DNA from: Bacteroidales bacterium
GTDB taxonomy: Bacteria; Bacteroidota; Bacteroidia; Bacteroidales; P3
Reading direction: 5' to 3'
DNA: 64,000 nucleotides
Assembly (NCBI GenBank): GCA_017616895.1
Contig: JAFZXE010000020.1
Span: 1-64,000 of the forward strand
The translations under genes were made by a program, and so were the position numbers. The notes below the pieces were generated by a model. It was not told the DNA's origin. It did no database searches and saw nothing but the letters and a program-made list of their open reading frames with translations. Of the stretch, positions 1-7,187 are shown one piece after another; within the stretch, counting starts at the first letter, position 1; each line of letters begins with the position of its first letter.

Positions 1-1957
1 CGTTGCCGCACTGTGCCACCATCGGGCGCATCACCTTGGCGATGAACTCGGGGTCGCCCTCGTGTTTCTCGACGGCGAAGTCGGTGCTGCAGGGCAGGTT
101 GGCCCACTCGGCGGGGATGTCAATCTTGGTGATCTCGCCACCGCGGTCAACGGCGGCGTAGTTCTTGTTCACCACGTCCTCACCCTTGCGGCCGTAGCTC
201 TTGACGATGAATTTCTTCATCTGCTCGACGGCGAGGTCGTAAGGAATAACCTCAGAGATCTTGAAGAAGGCGCTCTGGAGGATGGTGTTGGTGCGGTTGC
301 CGAGGCCGATTTCGCTGGCAATCTTGGTGGCGTCGATGATGTACATCGTGATGTGGTGCAGAGCCAGATACTTCTTCACGAAGTCGGGCAGCTGGGCCTT
401 GGTCTCTTCAACGCTCCAGGGGCTGTTGTAGAGGAATGTTCCGTTGTCCTTCAGGCCGCGCAGGCAGTCGTACTTGCGCAGGTAGCTGGGCACGTGGACG
501 GCCACGAAGTCGGGTGTGCCGACCAGGTAGGGTGCGGGCAGCGGGCTGTCGCCGAAGCGCAGGTGCGAGCAGGTGTAGCCGCCTGATTTCTTCGAGTCGT
601 AGTCGAAGTAGGCCTGGCTGTACTTGTTGGTGTTGTCGCCGATAATCTTGATGCTGTTCTTGTTGGCACCCACCGTACCGTCGGCGCCGAGGCCGTAGAA
701 GCGGGCCTCGAATGTGCCCTTGGGCAGGATGGAGATTTCGGGCAGGATGGGCAGCGAACGCTTGGTCACATCGTCGTTGATGCCGATGGTGAACTGGTTC
801 CTCTTCTCGCCTTCCATGTTGTTGAACACTGAGATAATCTGGGCGGGAGTGGTGTCCTTGCTCGAGAGACCGTAGCGGCCGCCGATGATATTGATGTTCT
901 GGCCTTTGAAAGCTTCAACTACATCGAGGTAGAGAGGATCGCCGTTGGCACCGGGCTCCTTGGTGCGGTCGAGCACGCAGAGAGTCTTCACGCTCTTAGG
1001 CATGACGGCCATGAGGTGTTTCACGCTGAAAGGACGATAGAGGTGGACGGTGATGCAACCAGTCTTCTTGCCCTGGGCGTTGAGGTAATCCACAACGGTC
1101 TTGATGGTCTCGGTCACCGAACCCATAGCCACGATAACATTGTCGGCATCCTTAGCGCCGTAGTAGGTGAACGGAGCGTAGTTGCGGCCGGTCAGCTTGC
1201 TGATTTCAGCCATATATTTTGCCACGATGTCGGGCAGGGCATCGTAGTACTTGTTCTGCAGCTCGCGTGTCTGGAAATAAACGTCGCTGTTCTGGGCGGT
1301 ACCGCGGGTCACGCTGTGCTCGGGGTTCAGGCAGTTGTCGCGGAAAGCCTTGAGTGCCTTCTGGTCCACCAGCGGACGCAGGTCTTCCATATCCCAAGCC
1401 TCGATTTTCTGGATTTCGTGGCTAGTACGGAATCCGTCGAAGAAGTTGAGGAAGGGCACGCGGCCGGAGAGGGCGCTGAGGTGAGCCACAGGGGCGAGGT
1501 CCATCACTTCCTGCACCGAGCTCTCGGCGAGGAGTGCGAAGCCGGTCTGGCGGGCACTCATCACGTCGGCGTGGTCGCCGAAGATCGAGAGGGCCTGTGC
1601 GGCCAATGCGCGGGCCGAGACGTGGAACACGCCGGGCAGCAGTTCGCCAGCGATTTTGTACATGTTGGGGATCATCAGCAGCAAGCCCTGCGAAGCGGTG
1701 TAGGTGGTGGTGAGAGCTCCAGCCTGCAACGAGCCGTGCACAGCTCCTGCAGCGCCAGCTTCGCTCTGCATCTCGACGACCTTCACGGTCTCGCCGAAGA
1801 GGTTCTTGCGTCCGGCAGCGGCCCATTCGTCGATGTATTCAGCCATCGGGCTCGAGGGGGTGATGGGGTAGATGGCGGCTACCTCGCTGAACATATAGGC
1901 CACATGGGCCGCAGCGCAGTTACCGTCGCATGTCATAAACTTTTTTTCTTTTGCCAT
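1..1957 (-). CDS. nifJ: pyruvate:ferredoxin (flavodoxin) oxidoreductase, N-terminal part
   Basis: Oxidative decarboxylation of pyruvate to acetyl-CoA with reduction of ferredoxin or flavodoxin; cytoplasmic and central to anaerobic energy metabolism. The first 652 codons are present; the 3' end lies beyond base 1. Full-length homodimeric enzymes are about 1180 residues, so roughly 55% is visible. The N-terminus reads MAKEKKFMTCDGNCAAAHVA, followed by the thiamine/pyrimidine-domain segment YPITPSSPMAEYIDEW and QSEAGAAGAVHGSLQAGA, which are typical of the family. The ATG at 1955-1957 begins 3 nt downstream (in the reading direction) of a perfect 14-bp palindrome. No promoter was recognised directly upstream; the 1958-2204 gap is repeat-rich, so transcription may start further up. 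Family assignment is firm. Confidence 0.96.
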   Translation of the reverse strand, partial: MAKEKKFMTCDGNCAAAHVAYMFSEVAAIYPITPSSPMAEYIDEWAAAGRKNLFGETVKVVEMQSEAGAAGAVHGSLQAGALTTTYTASQGLLLMIPNMYKIAGELLPGVFHVSARALAAQALSIFGDHADVMSARQTGFALLAESSVQEVMDLAPVAHLSALSGRVPFLNFFDGFRTSHEIQKIEAWDMEDLRPLVDQKALKAFRDNCLNPEHSVTRGTAQNSDVYFQTRELQNKYYDALPDIVAKYMAEISKLTGRNYAPFTYYGAKDADNVIVAMGSVTETIKTVVDYLNAQGKKTGCITVHLYRPFSVKHLMAVMPKSVKTLCVLDRTKEPGANGDPLYLDVVEAFKGQNINIIGGRYGLSSKDTTPAQIISVFNNMEGEKRNQFTIGINDDVTKRSLPILPEISILPKGTFEARFYGLGADGTVGANKNSIKIIGDNTNKYSQAYFDYDSKKSGGYTCSHLRFGDSPLPAPYLVGTPDFVAVHVPSYLRKYDCLRGLKDNGTFLYNSPWSVEETKAQLPDFVKKYLALHHITMYIIDATKIASEIGLGNRTNTILQSAFFKISEVIPYDLAVEQMKKFIVKSYGRKGEDVVNKNYAAVDRGGEITKIDIPAEWANLPCSTDFAVEKHEGDPEFIAKVMRPMVAQCGN

Positions 1958-1960
1958 AAG

Positions 1961-1986
1961 CTTAAACGTTTAAGGATTAATTATTG
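1961..1986. repeat. 26-bp direct repeat, copy 1, containing palindrome CTTAAACGTTTAAG
   Basis: The 26 bases here are identical to 3968-3993. The first 14 (1961-1974) are a perfect palindrome, CTTAAACGTTTAAG. This copy sits 3 nt upstream of the PFOR start codon; the other lies 5 nt upstream of the ATP-binding protein gene. The copy could be an operator, a small hairpin at the start codon, or the mark of a duplication that moved the leader. The sequence does not decide between these. Confidence 0.85.
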
Positions 1987-2204
1987 AATTGTAAATTATT
2001 ATGTTTTTTGTTTATGCCCTTTATTTGCCCTTTTAATTTGTTGTTATTGTGATTATTGTGTTTTTTAATCAATCATTATAAGTGTTTTATTCGCCCTTTT
2101 ATCTGCCCTTTGGTGTGCCCTTTTATAAAATTGTTTATTAGGCTTTTATGTTTAAATGGTCTTAATTACCGTACACTCTATTGGCCCTTTTATTTGTCCT
2201 TTGT
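1987..2204. repeat. AT-rich gap with seven AAAGGGC-like repeats
   Basis: Between the AlbA_2 gene stop and the PFOR leader lie seven copies of GCCCTTT or a one-mismatch variant (plus strand), starting near 2016, 2027, 2093, 2105, 2117, 2184 and 2196. Spacing within clusters is 11-12 bp. On the minus strand, the coding direction here, they read AAAGGGC. No open frame with family resemblance was seen. The repeats would be transcribed if PFOR is read from an upstream promoter. Confidence 0.7.
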
Positions 2205-3962
2205 TTATATCTCTCCTTTTTTCTTCAAAGCTTCCAGTCCAATATCAAGTGCTTTCCTCATTAGTTCGTTGTTTTCTTTGAAAGCATCACCTATCTGATA
2301 TATGCGATGTCCTCTTTCTCCTTCTGTTTTTAGCAGTCCTCCGCCAATCAATTGCTCTAAAAATCTACGTATTTGTTTGTCCGATAGATGATTTCCAATA
2401 ATGCTATTGATGTCTGACCGTTTGGCTCTGCCATATTTCTGGAGATATGGCAGCAGTACCGCCCAAACTTGATTTATATCCCAGTCAGTGGCCTTGGAGT
2501 ACGAAGCCATATCACCGGCTAACTCATAGTAGTTGCGAGATAGAATGTAATATGTTGCGTTGGTTTTACCTCGTTTCTCTATTATTCCATCTGCTTCAAG
2601 GCATTTCTCTTGCTGTCTGTCTTGTAGTCGTTTGTGACCATCACGAATGTAACCCAATGCCATTATGTCAAATACTGACAATTTATGTTCATCATCGCGT
2701 TCCTGTTGTATCTTCTGGATGAACATAGCAAAGGCCTTGTCCTTAACTACTGCTGAAAGTATTGCTGTAACAGAAAAACGGTCACTCTTGGTGTAGTCGG
2801 GTAACGGCTTGCCCTCTGAAAGAGTATACAGGAATATCTTATCGATGCCTTGCCCAGAACGTTCCACAATACCTGTTTTTGACAATACGTCGGCAAGCAA
2901 ACGGTTGCGAGGAGTGCTTGGTGTGGTTAACAGGTTATCCAAGGTTACTCCATTAGGGAAGCCGCCAGCATTTGTTACCGTTAGTGAGGCAGAGCTCTGT
3001 TTGATAACAATTTCGCTTGCCTTGCGGTAGTCTCTGTGGGCGAAAGCATTGTTGATTAACTCGCGGACAACATCCTTATTGAAGAAATGGATGTCGAATA
3101 TATAAGCACCTTCTCTTATAGGTATAGCTCCATTTCGTAGGTCAATAGTTTCCCATAATTTGTCAATCAGGATAAAGAATGGTTGACCAAACTGAACCCG
3201 ACTGTCAAAGTTTATCTGATTATCGTTATTGCGATACTCTAGCATCACCTTGGCTTGGGGAAAAAGCTTGTTGATTGAACTTTCATACCCCACAAGTAAT
3301 ACTGCAGCATTAGTTACTTTGCCATCTTTAACGAGATGCAAATCGGATAATGCTTGTGTATCGCTTATAGTAAGAAAAGAAGGATTATTTTGCTTCCTCG
3401 CATATTGTTCCTTCATTATTCGGATAGCCTCGGGATCAAGGTCATAGATAGTGGCCGATTCACAAATCTGCTCCGAGAAATCTGGCTCTTGCTCTTGTAT
3501 TATGGAGAGATATATGCTTTCGTCCATTGGTAGTAGGTCTTCACCCACACGTATCAGCGGAACATCTTCAAACTTGAATAACTGCCCGATTGGGCGGGGC
3601 GGAACTTCAATAACCAGCACACGACCTTTCTTTGATTCTTCGTCCTCATATAACTCATATACATCTGTTCTAATGCCGAGGTCTCTGTATATATTGCTCT
3701 CCAAAGTTCCTATAGCATTAATGTTTTGTTGAGTGCCAATGACCTTATGTGGATAAGTGTCGTGCATTCCTATCACCAAGCGCCCACCACCTTCGTTACA
3801 CAATGCCACAATATAGCCAAGAATACAGCGACGACGGTCTTTGGGCTTCTCCTTACCACTCCCATTGTAGGAGACATTGCCGCCCTCGCCTTTCTTGAAC
3901 TCAACGTGGTCTTCCGACTCACGCATCATTCTAAGTTGTGCTATGGTGTAACGACTTGCCAT
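2205..3962 (-). CDS. AlbA_2/GHKL-type ATP-binding putative transcriptional regulator
   Basis: 585 residues. The N-terminal half resembles the AlbA_2 (Schlafen-like, divergent AAA_4) domain: ESEDHVEFKKGEGG, then GYIVALCNEGGGRLVIGM at about residues 50-66. A GHKL-type ATPase follows, with an N-box-like NNAFAHRDY and a GIVERSGQGIDKI motif. The C-terminus has two stretches that look like winged-helix DNA-binding segments (about 430-480 and 505-565). Such proteins (COG2865) are usually annotated as transcriptional regulators, but most are uncharacterised and some occur in defence or mobile regions. The gene is visibly more AT-rich than PFOR or the operon at 6223-11613, and is preceded by the same 26-bp leader repeat as PFOR. 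Function is inferred only. Confidence 0.85.
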   Translation of the reverse strand: MASRYTIAQLRMMRESEDHVEFKKGEGGNVSYNGSGKEKPKDRRRCILGYIVALCNEGGGRLVIGMHDTYPHKVIGTQQNINAIGTLESNIYRDLGIRTDVYELYEDEESKKGRVLVIEVPPRPIGQLFKFEDVPLIRVGEDLLPMDESIYLSIIQEQEPDFSEQICESATIYDLDPEAIRIMKEQYARKQNNPSFLTISDTQALSDLHLVKDGKVTNAAVLLVGYESSINKLFPQAKVMLEYRNNDNQINFDSRVQFGQPFFILIDKLWETIDLRNGAIPIREGAYIFDIHFFNKDVVRELINNAFAHRDYRKASEIVIKQSSASLTVTNAGGFPNGVTLDNLLTTPSTPRNRLLADVLSKTGIVERSGQGIDKIFLYTLSEGKPLPDYTKSDRFSVTAILSAVVKDKAFAMFIQKIQQERDDEHKLSVFDIMALGYIRDGHKRLQDRQQEKCLEADGIIEKRGKTNATYYILSRNYYELAGDMASYSKATDWDINQVWAVLLPYLQKYGRAKRSDINSIIGNHLSDKQIRRFLEQLIGGGLLKTEGERGHRIYQIGDAFKENNELMRKALDIGLEALKKKGEI

Positions 3963-3967
3963 AATTA

Positions 3968-3993
3968 CTTAAACGTTTAAGGATTAATTATTG
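3968..3993. repeat. 26-bp direct repeat, copy 2, containing palindrome CTTAAACGTTTAAG
   Basis: Identical to 1961-1986. The palindrome occupies 3968-3981, 5 nt upstream of the AlbA_2 gene start. Similarity continues weakly beyond the repeat (both copies are followed by AT-rich sequence containing AATTATT), consistent with duplication of a leader. Confidence 0.85.
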
Positions 3994-4015
3994 TTGTTAA
4001 TTATTGTGCTTGATT

Positions 4016-4762
4016 CTATAAGTTTCCATGTTGTATTTCATCAATTGGGTATGCTTCCACTTCGTCTCCCTTTATGCAAACCACATAACCGGTAATGGTA
4101 AAACCATCAATGCAAACATATTCTCCTGTATCAATCACCTCCACTATTTCACCTAAATGAAATCCCTTATATTCTTTGATGTTTTTATCAATGGAAGAAA
4201 TTTTTTCATTCTTCATTGCAAGTTTCTGTTGGATTTGTAATAGCTTCTCTTCAGCCTCCCGCATTGCCTGTTCTTGTCTAAGCTTTTCTATCGCTATTTG
4301 TTTTGTCTCTTCGGCAATCATATCGTCCATGCTACTGCGAACGTGATTACACTCTCGCTCATACTCTTCTTGGGATAACAAACCATCCTCAAGATATACC
4401 TTCAACTCGTGTAATCTTTTGTACAGCATGAATCTATCTATTGATACTTCTACGGCGGTACCCTGTGCTGTAAGCATAAACATGGATTTCCCATTTGCGG
4501 ATATTTCATCGAAATCCATTTTGACACCAACTATTGCATTTGCACCTAGTTCTTTGGCCTTTGTTGATAGTGCAGATAATACATCGCTATATACAGTATC
4601 AAGTTTGCGTCGGAAAGTACCGGATGTACCTCCAATCACATCAGTAATAGATGCAATCCATTCACTAATGATATTAACACCAATCACCTGATTGGCATTG
4701 ACAAGACCTTTGTACTTGTCAATAGAATAACCCGGTATAAGATGAGTTGTTGTTAGTATCAT
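4016..4762 (-). CDS. YbjQ-like (UPF0145) domain protein with coiled-coil tail
   Basis: 248 residues. The first 105 or so resemble the YbjQ/UPF0145 family: an opening TTTHLIPGYSI, then GVNIISEWIASITDVIGG and LGANAIVGVKMDFDEI, which in this family forms a small ring-assembling beta domain of unknown role. Residues about 115-200 are rich in Glu, Lys, Gln and Leu (for example IAEETKQIAIEKLRQEQAMR) and look like a coiled coil. The last 40 residues form a separate beta-rich piece. No signal peptide. It lies 53 bp upstream of the AlbA_2 gene on the same strand and may be co-transcribed with it. Confidence 0.75.
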   Translation of the reverse strand: MILTTTHLIPGYSIDKYKGLVNANQVIGVNIISEWIASITDVIGGTSGTFRRKLDTVYSDVLSALSTKAKELGANAIVGVKMDFDEISANGKSMFMLTAQGTAVEVSIDRFMLYKRLHELKVYLEDGLLSQEEYERECNHVRSSMDDMIAEETKQIAIEKLRQEQAMREAEEKLLQIQQKLAMKNEKISSIDKNIKEYKGFHLGEIVEVIDTGEYVCIDGFTITGYVVCIKGDEVEAYPIDEIQHGNL

Positions 4763-4874
4763 AGATATGTCGTTTTTTTCAGCAGTTTCCTATTCTTTAC
4801 TTTGTTTATACCCTATCTTCTTCCTCTGTTTGGCGGGGTGCTCGCGCAGTTGGTCGAGGGCGTAATGGGCGCGG

Positions 4875-5459
4875 TTATTTCTTGTTGTCTTTCTTTACTC
4901 GTTTGACGGTATGTGTGATTTTACCAATGATAAAGTTTATCTCAAGCGACGATTCCGTCTCTGTGGTTTCAAGGTCGGGCATCACGATGTCGGTCAGCAC
5001 TTCGCCGAAGTGGTGCATCTTCTCGGCTTGAACGTCTTTGTCGGTCTCTTTGTGCAGTTCCACCAGTTCGCGCTTCAATCCCCGCACCTTGGCGAAGGTC
5101 TCGATGATGGCTATGGTGACTGCTGTAGCACGCGGACTTTTTAGTATCGTTGCCATCATATACAAGCCTTTTTCTGTGAAGGCTCGTGGCTCGACGGTCG
5201 AGGTTTTTAGGGGTTTGAGGCGGTCGAAATTTTCGACCAGATACTGTTTTTCAGTATTTTGTAGCGTAAAGGAATACCCTTGTGGGAATTTATCAGGATT
5301 GTTCCTAACCGCCTCATTCACTCTACGGGTTTCAACACCATACAACGCAGCAACATCGCGGTCAATAAGCACCTTCTGCCCACGCAATTCGATAAGCCGA
5401 GCTTCAATCTCATGCGTCTCAATCACCGATACCTCTCTTTGTTGTAATTCTTTGGCCAT
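4875..5459 (-). CDS. ORF6N domain-containing protein
   Basis: 194 residues. Residues about 15-105 match the ORF6N domain, named from phage proteins and related to KilA-N: IEARLIELRGQKVLIDRDVA, then LYGVETRRVNEAVRNNPDKF and RAFTEKGLYMMATILKSPRA. The family is common in Bacteroidota genomes and prophages and is presumed to bind DNA; a precise role is unknown. The remaining 85 residues look helical, with a Lys-rich end. A -7 element (5576-5583, minus strand) lies upstream. Together with the two genes downstream it forms an AT-richer, same-strand accessory group. Confidence 0.85.
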   Translation of the reverse strand: MAKELQQREVSVIETHEIEARLIELRGQKVLIDRDVAALYGVETRRVNEAVRNNPDKFPQGYSFTLQNTEKQYLVENFDRLKPLKTSTVEPRAFTEKGLYMMATILKSPRATAVTIAIIETFAKVRGLKRELVELHKETDKDVQAEKMHHFGEVLTDIVMPDLETTETESSLEINFIIGKITHTVKRVKKDNKK

Positions 5460-5575
5460 AGTCCCTTTTATTTTTTGCGGTCGGAATTTTATCTATACCC
5501 ATTCCCTATCGACGTTCTCTCTAATTAACTAATTACGACAACAATGCATCACGCATAATACTATACGTGATTTTA

Positions 5576-5583
5576 CAAAGATA
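5576..5583 (-). promoter_or_regulatory. -7 promoter element TATCTTTG for the ORF6N gene
   Basis: Read on the minus strand this is TATCTTTG, a perfect match to the Bacteroidota -7 consensus TAnnTTTG. A T-rich stretch lies upstream but there is no exact -33 TTTG. It is back-to-back with the Nudix gene promoter at 5633-5640. Confidence 0.65.
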
Positions 5584-5632
5584 CAAAAATAAAATGGAGT
5601 GTGGAAAATAATTTTGGAGACGAGAAATGTTG

Positions 5633-5640
5633 TATCTTTG
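5633..5640 (+). promoter_or_regulatory. -7 promoter element TATCTTTG for the Nudix gene
   Basis: Perfect TAnnTTTG match. A TTTG lies at 5613-5616, a 16-bp spacing that is shorter than usual. It lies within the longest open frame of the Nudix gene, so the translation start must be downstream; this supports the ATG at 5685. Confidence 0.7.
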
Positions 5641-5684
5641 CAGCGTATTTCACTGCCGTATTACAGCGGAACAGAGGGAAACAG

Positions 5685-6089
5685 ATGGAACAAGTTAAAC
5701 GAATTGAGGTTGTCGCTGCCATCATTCACGATGGCGACGGGCGCATTTTCGCCACACAGCGAGGATATGGCGACTGGAAAGGCTGGTGGGAGTTCCCTGG
5801 CGGCAAGATTGAACTTGGAGAGAGTCCCGAAGAGGCATTGCTGCGTGAAATCCGAGAGGAGTTGGAGGCATGCATCGTAATCGAGAGCTTGGTAACGACA
5901 GTGGAGTGGGATTATCCGAAGTTCCACCTCACAATGCACTGCTACTGGTGCCACGTGGAGAGCGGTACACTGACTCTGAAAGAGCATGATGCTGCCCGCT
6001 GGCTCGCCTCAAACGAGTTGGAGAGTGTAAAGTGGCTACCAGCCGACCTGCAGGTAAACGAAATCCTGCAACGATATTATTTTCATTGA
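5685..6089 (+). CDS. Nudix hydrolase, MutT-like (deoxy)nucleoside triphosphate pyrophosphohydrolase
   Basis: 134 residues. Expected to hydrolyse nucleoside diphosphate-linked substrates such as oxidised dNTPs to the monophosphate. The Nudix box is intact around residues 37-59: GGKIELGES, then REIREELEA (consensus G-x5-E-x7-R-E-U-x-E-E-x-G-U, with Ala in place of the last Gly). The N-terminal VVAAIIHDGDGRIFATQRG and the C-terminal WLASNELESVKWLPADL are typical of MutT/CTP-pyrophosphohydrolase relatives. The frame is open further upstream, but the promoter -7 box lies there, so the ATG at 5685 is chosen. Substrate cannot be told from sequence. Confidence 0.9.
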   Translation: MEQVKRIEVVAAIIHDGDGRIFATQRGYGDWKGWWEFPGGKIELGESPEEALLREIREELEACIVIESLVTTVEWDYPKFHLTMHCYWCHVESGTLTLKEHDAARWLASNELESVKWLPADLQVNEILQRYYFH

Positions 6090-6161
6090 AGTGGTCAAAT
6101 ATTGAACTTGACCGTAACGTCGTCGCAGTATGACTTGAGAGGTAATAAATGTGGAAAATAG

Positions 6162-6169
6162 TATCTTTG
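6162..6169 (+). promoter_or_regulatory. -7 promoter element TATCTTTG for the ABC/partner-switch operon
   Basis: Perfect match to TAnnTTTG, 53 bp before the first start codon of the six-gene operon. No further strong -7 match was seen between the genes of the operon, supporting a single transcript from here. Confidence 0.65.
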
Positions 6170-6222
6170 TATTTTGAATATTTTACAGCCGTAGGCCTTA
6201 TTTCATAGTAACACAGTTGTTT

Positions 6223-7167
6223 ATGAAGAAATATATCTTGTCTTTCCTGTTTGCCATTGCCGTTTTTCCCGCTGTGGGGCAGGAACGTTTTGTTTTTACG
6301 CCGCAATGGACTGCACAAGCGCAGTTTGCGGGCTACTATGTGGCGCAGGAGAAAGGATTCTACAAAGAAGCCGGCATAGACGTGGCGATAGTACACCCTT
6401 CCGTAACGCAGTCGGCCATGGCTCGAATACGCAAAGGTGAGAGCCATGCGACCACGCTCCAGCTCTGCCAGGCATTGGAGATTGTTGACGGTGGGATTCC
6501 TCTGGTTAACATACTGCAGACATCGATGAACAACGGAATGGTGATAGTGTCGCGATGGGGAAAGAACCCGCTGACGCAAAAAGGAGAACGAGTGGGAGTA
6601 TGGAGCGCTGGTTTCGGACAGTTGGCACGCTGTATGAGCCTAAAGGATAACCTGAACTACGAATGGATACCTTTCTCGACAAACGTTACTCTTTTTGTGA
6701 CTGGTGCCATTGATGCTACGCTGGGAATGAGCTACAACGAGTACTACCAGATAGTTCAGGCAGGCTTCCCGTTGACAGACAAGGAGGTTTATCGTTTCTG
6801 TGACCACGGATACAACGTCCAAGAGGACGGTGTCTATATGACGTGGGATTACTACAACAACCATAAAGAGCAGGCGAAGCGGTTTGCAGAAGCGAGCCGC
6901 AGAGGTTGGGAGTGGGCTGCAAAACACCGCGAGGAGACTCTCGAGATAGTGATGAAATACGTAAAGAAGGACCACATCGCCACCAATCGAGTGCTTCAGA
7001 AACTGATGTTGGAGGAAACCCTTCGCCTGCAAGTCGATCGCGAGAGCGGCAAACGCGAGTTCAGACTACGCCCCGACATGGTAAAAAAGGCCACAGACCT
7101 TATGGTGGAATATGGCATGATACGCGGTACTGTGCCCTATGAGAAATTGATAGACGCTGTGAAATAA
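6223..7167 (+). CDS. ABC transporter substrate-binding protein, NMT1/SsuA/THI5-like
   Basis: 314 residues. A signal peptide (MKKYILSFLFAIAVFPAVGQ) precedes a periplasmic binding protein of the NMT1/THI5 type: FTPQWTAQAQFAGYYVAQEK, then GFYKEAGIDVAIVHP and a repeated pattern of helix and strand to residue 314. There is no lipobox cysteine, so it is probably soluble in the periplasm. Family members bind thiamine precursors, sulfonates, nitrate or similar small ligands; the ligand here is unknown. It is the first gene of an operon that carries a sensor phosphatase between this gene and its permease. Usual partners of this family are SsuC-type permeases, whereas the permease here is HisM-like. 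An in-frame TTG lies at 6217, but the ATG at 6223 gives the signal peptide. Confidence 0.88.
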   Translation: MKKYILSFLFAIAVFPAVGQERFVFTPQWTAQAQFAGYYVAQEKGFYKEAGIDVAIVHPSVTQSAMARIRKGESHATTLQLCQALEIVDGGIPLVNILQTSMNNGMVIVSRWGKNPLTQKGERVGVWSAGFGQLARCMSLKDNLNYEWIPFSTNVTLFVTGAIDATLGMSYNEYYQIVQAGFPLTDKEVYRFCDHGYNVQEDGVYMTWDYYNNHKEQAKRFAEASRRGWEWAAKHREETLEIVMKYVKKDHIATNRVLQKLMLEETLRLQVDRESGKREFRLRPDMVKKATDLMVEYGMIRGTVPYEKLIDAVK

Positions 7168-7187
7168 ATTGAAATAGAATCAAAAAG

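Noticed and set aside
1016-1987. 323-codon plus-strand open frame opposite PFOR
   Set aside because: Antisense shadow of a well-supported pyruvate:ferredoxin oxidoreductase.
2205-5459. Prophage or integrative element
   Set aside because: Only three genes; no integrase, portal, terminase or tRNA attachment site was seen. An accessory group is as much as can be said.
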